From the NCBI RefSeq assembly GCF_000006565.2, contig NC_031480.1, positions 574,144 through 638,143 on the forward strand: a stretch of 64,000 nucleotides of DNA, given 5' to 3'. The notes under the pieces were generated by a model, which was given only the letters and a program-made list of their open reading frames with translations, did not search any database and was not told the DNA's origin. The position numbers and the translations under genes are program-made. Source of the stretch: Toxoplasma gondii ME49. Lineage: Eukaryota > Apicomplexa > Conoidasida > Eucoccidiorida > Sarcocystidae. How positions within the stretch are numbered: position 1 is the stretch's first letter; every line of letters begins with the position of its first letter. Below, piece by piece: positions 1 through 28,778 of the stretch.

Positions 1-1648
1 GTGATACGAAGGTCACACGCAGGCAGCTTCAGAGCACTGCTTAGTCGTTGATACAACCCCCGATAACGGTGACCGAGCGTCCGTCGACAAGGCAGGGTCA
101 AGGACCCAGGCGCAATAGCTCGTGGTCCGATAGCGAAAACCATATCTTCCTTTGTCTGGAATTCTGGAGTAACAGTACTTGTTTCGAATGCCTCAATGAG
201 CCAATATCCAAAGCCGCAGACGCACGAACCACCGATAATGAAGGAAGGGAAATCTCTTTCCTCGTTCTCAAACCGGTCTACCGTCGGAAGTCTCCCAATG
301 CCTTTCCTCTTGTCACCAGTCACACACTTGTGATAGGCAAGTCGCGAACCGATACGCAGAAAATATCTAGAGGTGGAGCACTTTAGTGCTGCGTGCCCCT
401 ATGTGGGTCGCTTTCCTCCCCGTGCGTGCCCCTGGTGAGCGGTGCTGGCGTGTCCTCGATTCCTACTTTCCTTGCACCTGCATCCATGGGATTCTGCCAA
501 ACCTCCTTACACTCCCCTTCGAGATTGCTGCTTCAACCTCTGTACAATCTTGCTCAACACGACATCATATCTTCGTTCACTGTTACAGTATACACGACCC
601 CGCCACCATATTTGCAGCCCAGGAAGCGGCGGAGAGCCCGCATGGTCTGACTGAGGCAACGATGTCTCTACTCTGACACGACATCTGTGCCTAACACTGA
701 TGGCGCTCCTCAGGATAGCTCATGTATACTTGGTTTCGCAGCAAGATCGAGTTACCGTGGTAGCAAAACCACCTGCCCTAACGTAGGGTGCGTTACCGAT
801 CGTGAGCATCGTGCTTACGCTCCCACTTTTCCGCTTCACACGATTGTACGCATATCGAAATCCACTGGCAAGGTCGATCAGCTTTATGGGCGCAGTCGCG
901 AGCCTCTATTTTGTTTATACTTCCATCTAAAGCCCCATCACCGCATTTCCACAGAATCATAAACATTGGTTTGGGCTGAAACCCCTGTCGTCATTCGGCC
1001 AAAGCAGGAACTCCCTCTGCTCAGCATGACACGTCTACCCACGGCGTGAGAGGCCCGCCACAGGGTTCATGTTGGATACGGCAACACAATATACGAGCTA
1101 TGGAATAGAGAAGCCGGGATCCACCCGAACACGTGCTGTCCCTGAATACATGGTGTGGCAACCACGAATCAAACTTCCGTCTAGAACGTCGGACAGCCGG
1201 GTTTGTCATGACATACCCCGCTGCCTCATCCGGTGCCAATTACCATGAACAGACAGCGCCCACACACTTCACCTTCAGCCGATAATCGTATTCGTCATCA
1301 CCGAACAGAGACCGGGAAAAGAGAGGGAGCGCCCAGGTAAACTCGTTTGAGCTGAAAACCGACTTCACTATCACAGGAAGACCAACTGCCAGTTGCTTAC
1401 CCGTAGACGGACCCCTGGCACGAGGCGCTCTTCTATTGCCCAGACGCCTCGCTATCCCCCCCACATCTGCCACACCGGCTTCGACCATTCTCTATCCCCG
1501 TTCTGCAGACAGATATTCATCGTTTTCTCTCGTTCTATCGTCCAGGGTCCACTGTTCGTGCAGCTGCTTTACCATGTACAAATTTGTCACACGAGGTGTC
1601 GCCGTTACTGGGACCGTCTTCTCGGGCAACTGAGGGTGCAGTGGGAAG
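1..1648. other. 3' flank of the ROP5-like gene, no gene seen
   Basis: I see no supportable gene here. The open frames are short, many begin at non-ATG codons, and none resembles a known family. The part next to 1649 should include the 3' untranslated region of the ROP5-like gene. There is no second ROP5 copy in these 1.6 kb, although T. gondii carries ROP5 as a tandem cluster. More copies could lie to the left of the window. Confidence 0.5.
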
Positions 1649-3265
1649 TTATTTTGATGACAGGCTGGTGGATATGTCGAGCTGTAGCTGGCGGAATTCA
1701 GGCGTCCCCATGGCTGTCAGGGGAAGCAGGCGTTTTCGAGTGTTGAAATTGAGAAAGTGCCTCACTAGCATCTCTACAGCGTCGGGCATTGGCGTGCACG
1801 CTTCGACTGACAGAACGTCTAGTCCTGGAACACGCATGCTTGGCCTCCTCCCTGATCTCTTCATTCGAGGTGTCACCAGTCCGAAAGGCAAGATGAGGCA
1901 CCAAATTCGATGTATAACGAGGCCTAATTGCCACGCATCGAGTGCGTGTGTAAATGCCGCCGTCTCTGTGTTCGACAAGAACTCTCGTGGGGCATAGGTG
2001 ACTGGAACACTCGACACCGGTCCTCGGGTTCCGACCTTCCTCAACGCGGATACATCCCCCAGCATCAGGCGGCCATCAGGCATAATGAAAAGGGTTTCTG
2101 ATGTGATACGTCCGTGCACAAGTCCGCGGATCTGAATGTTTGCTGCAATTCTTATGAGTTCCGCAGTCAAGACCATACGTACTACTCGGCCGATGTCGCC
2201 CGTGAGGAATTCTTCGTGATCGACTATTCTATGGAGCGTCTCAAGGCTCATCATTGGCGGGGGCATGAGGAGGAAATAGTTCGCTACTGGATAGTTGCTC
2301 TGTCCTGGATTCAGTTCCTCGAAGGGGGGTTGAGACGGAACTGTCACAGCATCGTAGGGAAGCAAAAGACGCCTCCTGTCCCTTGACAGCACAGGGCTCT
2401 CAGCAAGAAACGCCGCTGAGAGAAACAAGTTGTCATGCACACGCTGAAGGTCCAACCCTCGACTCTCGCCGGTCAGAGTGAAGACCTCTGCAGCTATATG
2501 CTCTTGAGTCTCCACATCTTGCGCCAGATACAAGACAGATCGAACACTTCGTCCAAAAGCCCCAACCACTCTCAGTGTCCTTTTTCTTCTGTCCAACAGC
2601 GACGCCACTTCTCTGGCAGTATTCTGGGGCCAAATAGCTGCCGTCACAGCTTTAACCTCCACCTCGTATCCTTCCACCATTCCCCGGCGGTAGAAACCAA
2701 TCCGGTCTTTCTTCGCTCTAACCAGGTAGCGAATGAACTCATCCCCCGGTTCCATACAAGGAAACAGCGGGTCCGGCCACCTCCTTGGCCACCACCTGCC
2801 TACATGGCGACCGAATCCAAAGCCCCACCTCGGCATAAGGCGCCCAAACAAGACCCTCAGCCTGCGGAAGTGCTGAGCAAGTCTCTCCCGAAGTGACGGT
2901 CGCGGCCCCTGCTGAGGTTCGTCGGCGACTCCCCTGCCTTGTGTGGATCCACTTACCTGACGAAATCTGCTAAATAATCTGTTGAAGACACCCCCAGACC
3001 CAGATGTGCTGGCAGGCGATCCTGGCCCTTCGGGAACTGTGCCACCGCTAATATCGGCCGCATCGTCGACCACTGAATGAGGGTAATCTGAGATGTCTCC
3101 GATTCCTCGCTCCTCCGCAGTGTTCTCCGGAGCCTCACCGGGAATGCCCGACGTCAGCTCATTGGCTCTGGCGGTTGGAGGCGATGGCTGAAATGCGCCT
3201 GCCCGCCATACCAGGCACGTTAACAAGACAAGGCCGGTGGCTAGTCTCCTGGCGTCCGTCGCCAT
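1649..3265 (-). CDS. ROP5: ROP5-like rhoptry pseudokinase
   Basis: A single-exon gene of 538 aa that starts at an ATG. Residues 1-24 form a signal peptide. Residues about 93-165 are rich in Arg, Trp and Phe (e.g. VFNRLFSRFR and a longer segment at 121-160), like the amphipathic helices that bring ROP2-family proteins to the parasitophorous vacuole membrane. A degenerate kinase fold follows, with a recognisable substrate-side motif (APREF, 425-429) and a C-lobe. Catalytic positions are lost: the beta-3 lysine site reads AAEVF (Glu260), the HRD site reads HGR (384-386), the Mg-binding Asn of that loop is Thr391, and DFG reads DVS (404-406). In T. gondii, ROP5 is an allosteric partner of ROP18/ROP17 acting on host immunity-related GTPases. 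The same role here is inferred from homology. The whole length, including the N-terminal region, matches the ROP5 family better than ROP2, ROP8 or ROP18. Confidence 0.92.
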   Translation of the reverse strand: MATDARRLATGLVLLTCLVWRAGAFQPSPPTARANELTSGIPGEAPENTAEERGIGDISDYPHSVVDDAADISGGTVPEGPGSPASTSGSGGVFNRLFSRFRQVSGSTQGRGVADEPQQGPRPSLRERLAQHFRRLRVLFGRLMPRWGFGFGRHVGRWWPRRWPDPLFPCMEPGDEFIRYLVRAKKDRIGFYRRGMVEGYEVEVKAVTAAIWPQNTAREVASLLDRRKRTLRVVGAFGRSVRSVLYLAQDVETQEHIAAEVFTLTGESRGLDLQRVHDNLFLSAAFLAESPVLSRDRRRLLLPYDAVTVPSQPPFEELNPGQSNYPVANYFLLMPPPMMSLETLHRIVDHEEFLTGDIGRVVRMVLTAELIRIAANIQIRGLVHGRITSETLFIMPDGRLMLGDVSALRKVGTRGPVSSVPVTYAPREFLSNTETAAFTHALDAWQLGLVIHRIWCLILPFGLVTPRMKRSGRRPSMRVPGLDVLSVEACTPMPDAVEMLVRHFLNFNTRKRLLPLTAMGTPEFRQLQLDISTSLSSK

Positions 3266-5464
3266 CTTGCAAATTTATTACGCTCCTTCTACGTAAAGAA
3301 CGTTAGTCATGCGGCAAAGCTGTCCGTGTATCTTGCCGAAAAACAAGTATGCTGCCGTGACAAACCTTGTTCCCATCACCGCTGAGACGGGTTACTAGCT
3401 CCGCACTCAGTTCACGCACAAAGACAAGGTCCGGAAAAGCATCATTAGTCAAGGTCCCTTTGCCGCCGCTCCTCTAATCTGGAGCGCAACGGTACCTTCC
3501 CGTGCCTCTTTCCGCACCGCGTCGAGCACGTGCCACCTGCCGGGGGCACCTGCAGCTCTCCCTTCGACGGTCACCCCAGCACACGGGGAAACGTAACGCG
3601 TCCTCAATTGAAACGCCTGCAACCGTGCGAAGGCCCCCATCCGATAAACACCGAAAACATTAATCAGAAACAAGATGAATTCGACGTGGAAAGCGGAAGA
3701 CATGTACGTACACACCCGTGGATAAGTAGATTGGCCGAGGTCATGTGCGTCCCTATGTGGACTCCTAGCATACGGAAAAAGTAGACACGCACGACATATG
3801 CGCCGCGGTCGCCGTCAGCATGTTGACACTTTCTTTTGGGCATTGCAGAATCTATGCAGCCAGGTTGTAGTATGCTGAGATGCGGTAAGCGCATTGGGTA
3901 ACGACAAAAATATACCTGACGTGGATCGCAAGTGCGATTGATGAGTACACAGACTTGACACAGAAACCACCCCATGCCATTTAAGCGCGCAGCAACGCAA
4001 CACCATTCTAACCTGTTGTCGAGGAATTACAACGATCCTTTTGGAGTTAACAAACCAGGAAAAGCAGCACGTTTTAGCTGCTTTGGTGTACTGCCGTCTC
4101 GGATTTCAGTTTGTGGGTTCATCGGTATCTGTGCTAGTGCTTCGTGCATGTAGTCTTTTGTGCGGTGGTAATTTGGGTGCATCGATTGCAGGGCAGCGCA
4201 CCTACAAGCGCAGAAGAATTCGTGGCTTGACTCCAGACAACGTAAGAGCTAAACATGGCGTTCTGAGGGTGTGCTGCGGCACAGGTTTGGAACTCTTATC
4301 CTAGACTACCAGTAAGAACAAGAGCAAGCAGGGGCACAATAACACGACGCGGAGTAAGAATGCGAAAGACGAGAAAGGACTATGGGGGCTTCACGTTTGA
4401 TTCTTTCCAAGCTTTTCCACTGGCTGGTGTTTTTTTGAAACGAAGAACATATTTTGTTTTCAGTGCAACAAGGTAGCAAGAAAGCCACACACCGGAAGTT
4501 CGTTTTTCCTCTACTAGAAGTTACGAGGACAAGAGCCTTCCTTTTTCACGTGTTGCTGCGAAACAACATCTGTGACCATGGCCTCGACCATGGGGACACC
4601 GCCAACACGTTTAGCTGAAGAAGGTCAGCACACTTGAGTTCGTTTTTTGCATGATTACTCAGGAACTCCCATATCCGTTGAGAAAGGGAGGGCCGCATAC
4701 AGTTTTTCAGACAAGAAACTAGACATCGGACACACTTCACTCTTACTTCAACAGCAACGGTTTCGCCAAGCGTCTGCAAGGATCACCGCAGAGAGGCTTG
4801 CGGTGCATCAAGCCTTTTCGAAAGATGATCAGTTTCCCGTTTTTGATGGAAACGTGGTGACATGCATCGTCAATAAAAAAACCATTTCCTGTAGAGACCT
4901 GGGCCGCAGAGACGACCCACAAGAAAATGCTGAGGAAACCGCATGCGTTCGCTGTGGACTACACATCTTGTAAACGAAGCATCCGCACGTGTGCAGCACA
5001 TCAGTATCTTCTCAGTCCATAAAGACGAGGCACATAGCTTGAAACATTTGAACTCTAACACTAGACCAATCTGGGAGCAGCCTTTTCCCGCTCCTCATTT
5101 CTATGGCGGGCACCAGCACAAACTTTCGCCCCTTCAGTTTCCTCGCTTTGCTTTTCGCAAGCTCTCCGTTTTCTCTTCAGCAGCTGCCCAGCTGAACAGA
5201 AAGTCCCCTTTTGCATGTTTTAAATGCTTCGCAAGCAGCTTCGCGTGCTCTCATTCCCCCACGAATATTACTGAGTACCCTTCATGTCTGTCGACCGCCC
5301 TTCCTTGAAAGCGCCTCGCGGTTTCGGATTCGCTCCGCACACCTCTTCTTCGTCTTCATCGCCGCGTTTCGACTGGGAAGCGTGCCTCTGTGCTTTCTCT
5401 TCGTCTCTGCTTTCTTCCTGCCTCGCTTTCCGACTCCCCCGCCCGCCGCCTTCACCAGGGCGTT
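3266..5464. other. Spacer between the ROP5-like gene and the MCM6 3' end
   Basis: This 2.2 kb holds the upstream region of the ROP5-like gene and the 3' flank of MCM6. I see no convincing coding exon. The open frames are short and the longest do not begin at ATG. No repeat or structural RNA was recognised. Confidence 0.45.
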
Positions 5465-14718
<9,254 letters not shown>

Positions 14719-16612
14719 GGCTGCTGCGGCGCGAAGAAAGAATGGAAGAAAGGCGAAAGACGGAAACGAACGAGGAGAGCAGCCAGCGAGAACGCGGAAG
14801 AGGAAGGGGAGAAGCAGAGGTCGAAGCACCGGGAGAGGAAAGGGCGGGCGGAAGAGAGAAGTGAGTGAACCACGGACTGTGAACGGGTGACGCGTTTTCG
14901 GAGTCTCGAGGCCGAGGACTACACAAAGGCGGTAGGGGAAGAAAACGAAGCGAGGAGACAGAACGACCAGGGAGGAGAGAGAAGAGGCGCCGGATGAGAA
15001 CAAAGGAACGCAGGGCGACGACCGGAAGGCGAGAGACAGGAGGAGGACGGAGCGGGAGTTCGAAAAACACAGTTTAAGCAGCGCGGGAAGACACGCAAAC
15101 AGAAGGCTCTCCGATGTACGATGGAGAGACTTGGAGAGCGAGGACGACAGAAAATGCACGAGAAAAAAGGGATTACGAGGCAGAGAGAGGACGCCAGAAG
15201 TCCCGGAGAAGGTCGAAAATCGGATTCGCGTCACCGTCCTGCAGGCACATTGAAAGCACAGGCAGACACAAAAACGACTGGAAACCTCGATAATTCAACC
15301 ACCCTGGGTCACACCGCAGCGACACACCACATCGAAAGCGATACAGCTGCGCGTCTGGGCGGCAACAGTGTCTGCCTGAAGCGTTTGCTGCTCTCAAGCT
15401 GCGTGAAGATATGCCGCTTCGACCTCAACGGCAGTGTGCAGCCAGCCACGGTCAGAGGTACGGGCTGGTCGCGGCGAAACCGTTTTCGCGGACAAAGAGG
15501 AAGAGATCCGAGAGAAACCTGGAGAAAAGGAAGACGGGAAACTGTCTCTCGCAGAACCCTCAATAAAAACCTGGCCTGTACACGAGTGTCTGCTTGTCGA
15601 CTGCTGTCCACCCGCGGCAACGAGTGTCGATGAGCACGGCAGAGTTTCGCCTCAGAGACTCCCGACAAACAGCTGCGTGCGTTCCCTCCAGTCCTTCAAG
15701 TCCGTCGTTTCCCCTCGTCTTCACCCTGCTCGATTTCCCCGGGATACTGCACTGTCTGGCGCTGCAGACTCACGCGAGACGGCGCAGCAGGCGCCTCGGA
15801 ACGCGGAAGCCCGGTATACAAACACCCGAGCGAGCTCAACGTCACGGCGGATTTCGTTTGTTTTCACTTACCACGAAGGGAAAAACTGGACGCATGCACA
15901 GGCGAGCAGGTTGCAAGAAGAAAGACCGGCGAAGCGGAAATCGAGGACACCGAGACACCCCGGCCGACGGCTGCGCGCAGACTCTGCACCGGCGCTCGGG
16001 GAAGAAAGCTCACGGGGCGGGTGGCGCCTGTAGCATGTCGGGAAAGAGATTTTTTTTCGAGAAAACTTGGTATGCGCGCCTCAGAGAGACGCGAGACGAG
16101 AGAGCGCGCAAAACGGGCCGGCCTCGGACTCGGACAGTCAGAAACACAACTCGTGACGTCTCCCTCCCACCGAAACGCTTCCTACCACCCCCCAACAGAA
16201 GAAACTCCCGAGAGGGGGTCAAGAGGACACACACCTGAAGCACACACTTTGCCCGCCGTTTTCCTCGTCACGCAATTCGGTTTTTCTCCTTTTCTTCTTG
16301 GTGACCTTCCGCCCCGTTTTCCCCCCTTCATTTCCTCCTGGTCGACAGAGAAGGCCGGAGAACTGAAAAGAAAAAACTGGAGGACAGTGGCAGGCAAGAG
16401 TCGAGACAGGGGAATGAAACACGCGTGTCTCTCCAGAGGAGACGCCCTGCTCGGGTGCAGGTGTTGCAGTACATAACAGAAGCTCAAAATGGGGAGGAGC
16501 AACTCCCTGCCGAAGAAGAAACAGACCAGCAGGAAATCGAGCATCAGCAGAGAGTACAGGAGAACAAAGGCAACTGTCAACCCCAATATACAAACACACT
16601 GCAACAGGGTGG

Positions 16613-16614
<2 letters not shown>

Positions 16615-16652
<38 letters not shown>
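16615..16652. repeat. (TA)n microsatellite
   Basis: An uninterrupted alternating AT run followed by a short CA run, in the spacer upstream of MCM6. Confidence 0.9.
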
Positions 16653-16661
<9 letters not shown>

Positions 16662-18080
16662 TGTATACTTTCTGAAAGAATTGGAGCACCTCTCCAATAT
16701 GTAGGATATGGAGAAAGTGGGTTATACATGCAGACTTCTTTACCACTTCTGCAGTTTGTGCGTAAAGGGTGAACTGTGATGAGTTTTGTGTGTCTCACGA
16801 CTCAAAATGTCGGGAGAAAGTTCCTGAAGTCAGTGGAGAACAGAAGACAATGGCAGCCCATGGATCTCCTGTTTGTGGAGTTCATCATCATCTCCCAAGT
16901 GTCACGGGGGGCGACGAGAAGAAAGAGGACGACACTGTCAAGGGGGACCGTTTCTCTTTCGTTTGCAGGTTCCTTTGTGTCGTTGAAACTTTCCTACCCA
17001 CCTCTACTTCTTCGTTTCTTTTCTGCCGCCTGGCTGTCTCCAGTTCCATTTCCTCTGGAACCCCAAGGCTAGCAAGCTGTGTTACATTTCAACGTTGCAC
17101 TGTCCATTCCTTTACTGTAGATTAAGCTGAGTACTTTTGAAATACGTCTTCTGGATACGTTTTGATCTTCGCTGTTCGCCATGGGAGCAGTCCCTTCGGA
17201 ACAGATTTGCTTGTTTCTAGCGTCTCACGGAGATAACTGGGTATCTCCTTGGATGCACACATGGACACACTTCCTGTTGTACGGCTTGTCTCTACTCGTT
17301 TTTCTTTGTTTGTTCCTCCTTCTAAGCTTTTCACCCAAAGCGCCCGGACTTTGTCAAAAGACTTATATCAACCGTCAACTCTTTGTCCCGCAGTGCGTCT
17401 AAAAACTTCGCCGCACTGGTCTCTCGCAGTGCATCACCTCAACCTTTTGTTTCTTCCGCGAAAAAGCTGCTTCCTTGACCAGAACGGAAATGAGGACCGA
17501 TTCCTCTGCTATATGGAAGCGGAAATACATTTTTTAAGGAAGCATGTCCTTTTGTGCATTAAAGCGCCACTCGAGTTCCAAGAAGGAGAAGTCAAGCTTT
17601 AAAACGCGGGTGATGGCTCGTGGACTTTTGCAAACATGCTGCCTGCGCTTTCAAAGTCTCTGGAGGCGTCGCCTCCACTGCTGCGCCGTCGAGCGAAAGA
17701 AACTGTCAAATGCCTCTGAAGAGTCGACGCCCTACGTCGAAGTATGTTCAAGCCGATAGGACTAGAAGCCTTCCATCTTGGTGTAGCTTCAACATTTTCA
17801 ACGTGTGAATAGACTTGTCTTCGACCCCAGATACACTTCCTCTGCATGTATTTCGACGTAGACCACACGTCGTTCTTGCCTTCTGCAGGTCTAGAAAGTC
17901 TGAAAAAGTGGAGTGTGATACAAAACACCTGTCTCGGTCCCCCCCGCCAAGGGCATAATAGAACCTTATGCATGCACATTTCCAAAATACGCAGGTCGCT
18001 CTCCAACTGTCCGCGTGTCGAACTCTAAACACGCATACGAAGCTCCACACTCAAGAGAATATCTCTATGCTTAGAAACGC

Positions 18081-18087
18081 ATATACA

Positions 18088-18145
<58 letters not shown>

Positions 18146-18150
18146 TATAC
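18081..18150. repeat. (TA)n microsatellite
   Basis: A 70-bp AT run with few interruptions, about 0.85 kb downstream (gene sense) of the synthetase stop codon. Confidence 0.9.
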
Positions 18151-18991
18151 AGTTAGTTAACAAGGGGTGTTGGATTTGAGATATGCTTGGATCGCCCAGC
18201 GAGGTGTCTGCATGTGGTGGTGTTTACACTGTATTGCCTATGGTCGCCGGGTGTTTTGTCGTGGAAAAATCCAAAGACGGTTTCCAACAACGAGAGGCGC
18301 GCGCGGCCAAGACGCAAGAGCCAGTTTCTGCTGGTGACGTTCGAAAAGACCTATCTGTGTCCATGACCGAGACCAGCATACTTCCACGAGGCCCCCCACA
18401 AGAAAAACAAGCAAAATGTCTTGGCTCAACAATGTATCAGAGACAAAGCAGTTCGAACTCTCTCAGAGCTCGGCTATTGAGCGCGCAGACGCACAAGCGT
18501 TCGGAAAACGCAGACTACGAAGACTTCTTTTGTGTGGGTGTGTCTCGAAGCCTGCGCCCGCAAGCTTCTTGCATGTCACTGTACTCTTTCACAAAAGCCG
18601 CTTCTCCCCGCGCCCCTGCGGTGCCTCAACCGCAAAACCCCCTCCCCCCCACCACATCCTCTCTCTCCAGTCTCGCCGTCTCCTCGTCAAAATCCAAGAC
18701 GCATGCACCTTTACCTCAACACTGCATCTACATTAAGCATACAGTTACACACACACATGGATACATACACACACATAAATCGATAGATACGCTTCCACCA
18801 CCACCACAACAGACATGTTGAGATCGATGCCCACCGAAAACCTATCTCGCATAGGTTTCTCACTCGAGAAAGGCTGTCGTGTTTGTCGAGTCCTCAAGCG
18901 ATTTTTCAAGCCGACAGAGCATTCTTTTCCTCAAACGTCTCGAAGCATCTCCCGGGAAAGGAGCACCGCACGCGCACCGAGCAGCATGCGC

Positions 18992-27258
<8,267 letters not shown>

Positions 27259-27368
27259 CTTGCATGCGCTCACTTGGCAGAAAGAGCTCCCCGGGAAGCG
27301 CAGAGTCTCTCGAAAAGGAAACGATGAGATAACAAAGCGAGAGAGATAAGGGAGAGAGCACAAAGGGA

Positions 27369-27470
27369 GAAAGAAGAACTGGAGAAAGACAAGGAAAAGA
27401 AAGAAGAACTGGAGAAAGACAAGGAAAAGAAAGAAGAACTGGAGAAAGACAAGGAAAAGAAAGAAGAACT
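27369..27470 (-). repeat. 30-bp tandem repeat, 3.4 copies, in the PRS leader
   Basis: Three perfect 30-bp units (27369-27398, 27399-27428, 27429-27458) are followed by a 12-bp partial copy. On the minus strand, the sense of the synthetase, each unit is a pyrimidine tract that includes CTTTCTCCAG, so each resembles a 3' splice site. The array lies about 110-210 bp before the chosen start codon. Confidence 0.9.
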
Positions 27471-28703
27471 GAAGAGGGAAGGGAATGGTGATAACGAGAG
27501 TGGAACAGTCAGCAAAACACAAACGACAAGAGAGAGCTGGTGTATTGGGAGAGAGGGCTCAGGAGACTCTCGGCTTTCGCGTATTTCCTCTCCAGGTTTC
27601 CTACTTGATGCTTGGCTTTGAATTCCTGGAAAGTTTCCGAGGCCTTGTCGGCCGAGAGACGTGGAGGCGAAAGGTCGAAAAGATGCACAGCCGCGCAAGA
27701 GCGAGGACTCAACGCGGAGCTCAGGGACGAGGAAGGCGTCAGTTGCTCTGCATGCTGTGCCGCGAGAGAAGCGGGGGACGGACGCTCGGAAGGCGAGAGT
27801 CGTCGAAGGCCTGGTCCACAAAGTCCACCAAAGCGAGCTGAAAAGCAACGAAAAGGGAGAGAAAAGAGTCCCGGGGCGACAGAAGCCCCGCGAGAAGACG
27901 CCAGGCCGCATGCAGCGCACGAACCGCGAGTCGCTGGAAAAGAAACAGCAGCGACGAGAACCACACAGAAACAAGAGCGAGAACAAGAGCGAGAAGCAGG
28001 GATAGGCGAGGAGGGGGGGTCCGGCGGTGAAGAAGGAGGATAAAAAGGGTCGAGAACGCGGCAAAACGCAGACAGAGAAGGGAGGCGGCCGTTTCTAGGG
28101 AGAGGCGCAGGCCAAGCAAACCATCTGTTTTCTTCAGGTCGAGAATTGGCGAGGAAAGAGCGACGTCGTGGGGAGACGCGAAGAGCTAGGGACACAGAGA
28201 GAAGGAAGAGACAAGAGGACGCGGAACGCTCAGTGTCGACGCGAGCTCTCGGAAGAGCTGGAGTTTCTGCGGACAGAACAAGCGGAGCTCGAAAGATAAT
28301 CCGACGAAATCGAGAAAGATGGGGAATCTGCAGAGCGACAAACGAAAAAAAAAGCCTCCACCGACCCCCGCCCCCCGCGAGCTGCCAAGAGAGGTGTACG
28401 ATGCGAGAGGCGCTGACGACAGCGTAGACACAGCAGTCGCAGTCAATGGAATCGACAGATCGCTCGACTTTGCGCGAATCAGCTAGTTGTCACCACTCCG
28501 AAGAGTTAAACTCTTCACGAAGCGTTCCTCGCCAACCTAAAGTCCTCATCTCCTCCCAGTCTGTCTTCTCTCTCTCAGTCGTTGACCTTCCCGCGCGCGG
28601 TCTCTCTCTTCTCGCTCTTCTTCTCTGTCCTCAAATCTGCCGGCGAAGACACCCCGCCGCTCCCAACTGTCTCGCCGGTGTCGACATCGACCCGCGCGGT
28701 CAG

Positions 28704-28778
28704 TCTCTTTTTCTCCGCTTCTCTGCAGTCTCTTTTTCTCCGCTTCTCTGCAGTCTCTTTTTCTCCGCTTCTCTGCAG
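28704..28778 (+). repeat. 25-bp tandem repeat, 3 copies, in the S10 leader
   Basis: Three identical 25-bp units (28704-28728, 28729-28753, 28754-28778). Each is a pyrimidine run ending in CTTCTCTGCAG, the form of a 3' splice site, on the strand of the S10 gene that begins at 29620. The unit is unrelated in sequence to the repeat on the synthetase side. Confidence 0.9.

Larger units (their letters stand above)
14719..18991. other. Spacer between MCM6 and the prolyl-tRNA synthetase 3' end
   Basis: This 4.3 kb holds the MCM6 upstream region and the 3' flank of the synthetase gene. The long open frames at 14.3-15.1 kb on both strands are overlaps with MCM6 exon 1 and its GC-rich leader. Between 15.1 and 18.9 kb I see no exon that matches a family. 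Two (TA)n tracts lie at about 16.6 and 18.1 kb. A small unrecognised gene cannot be excluded. Confidence 0.45.
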
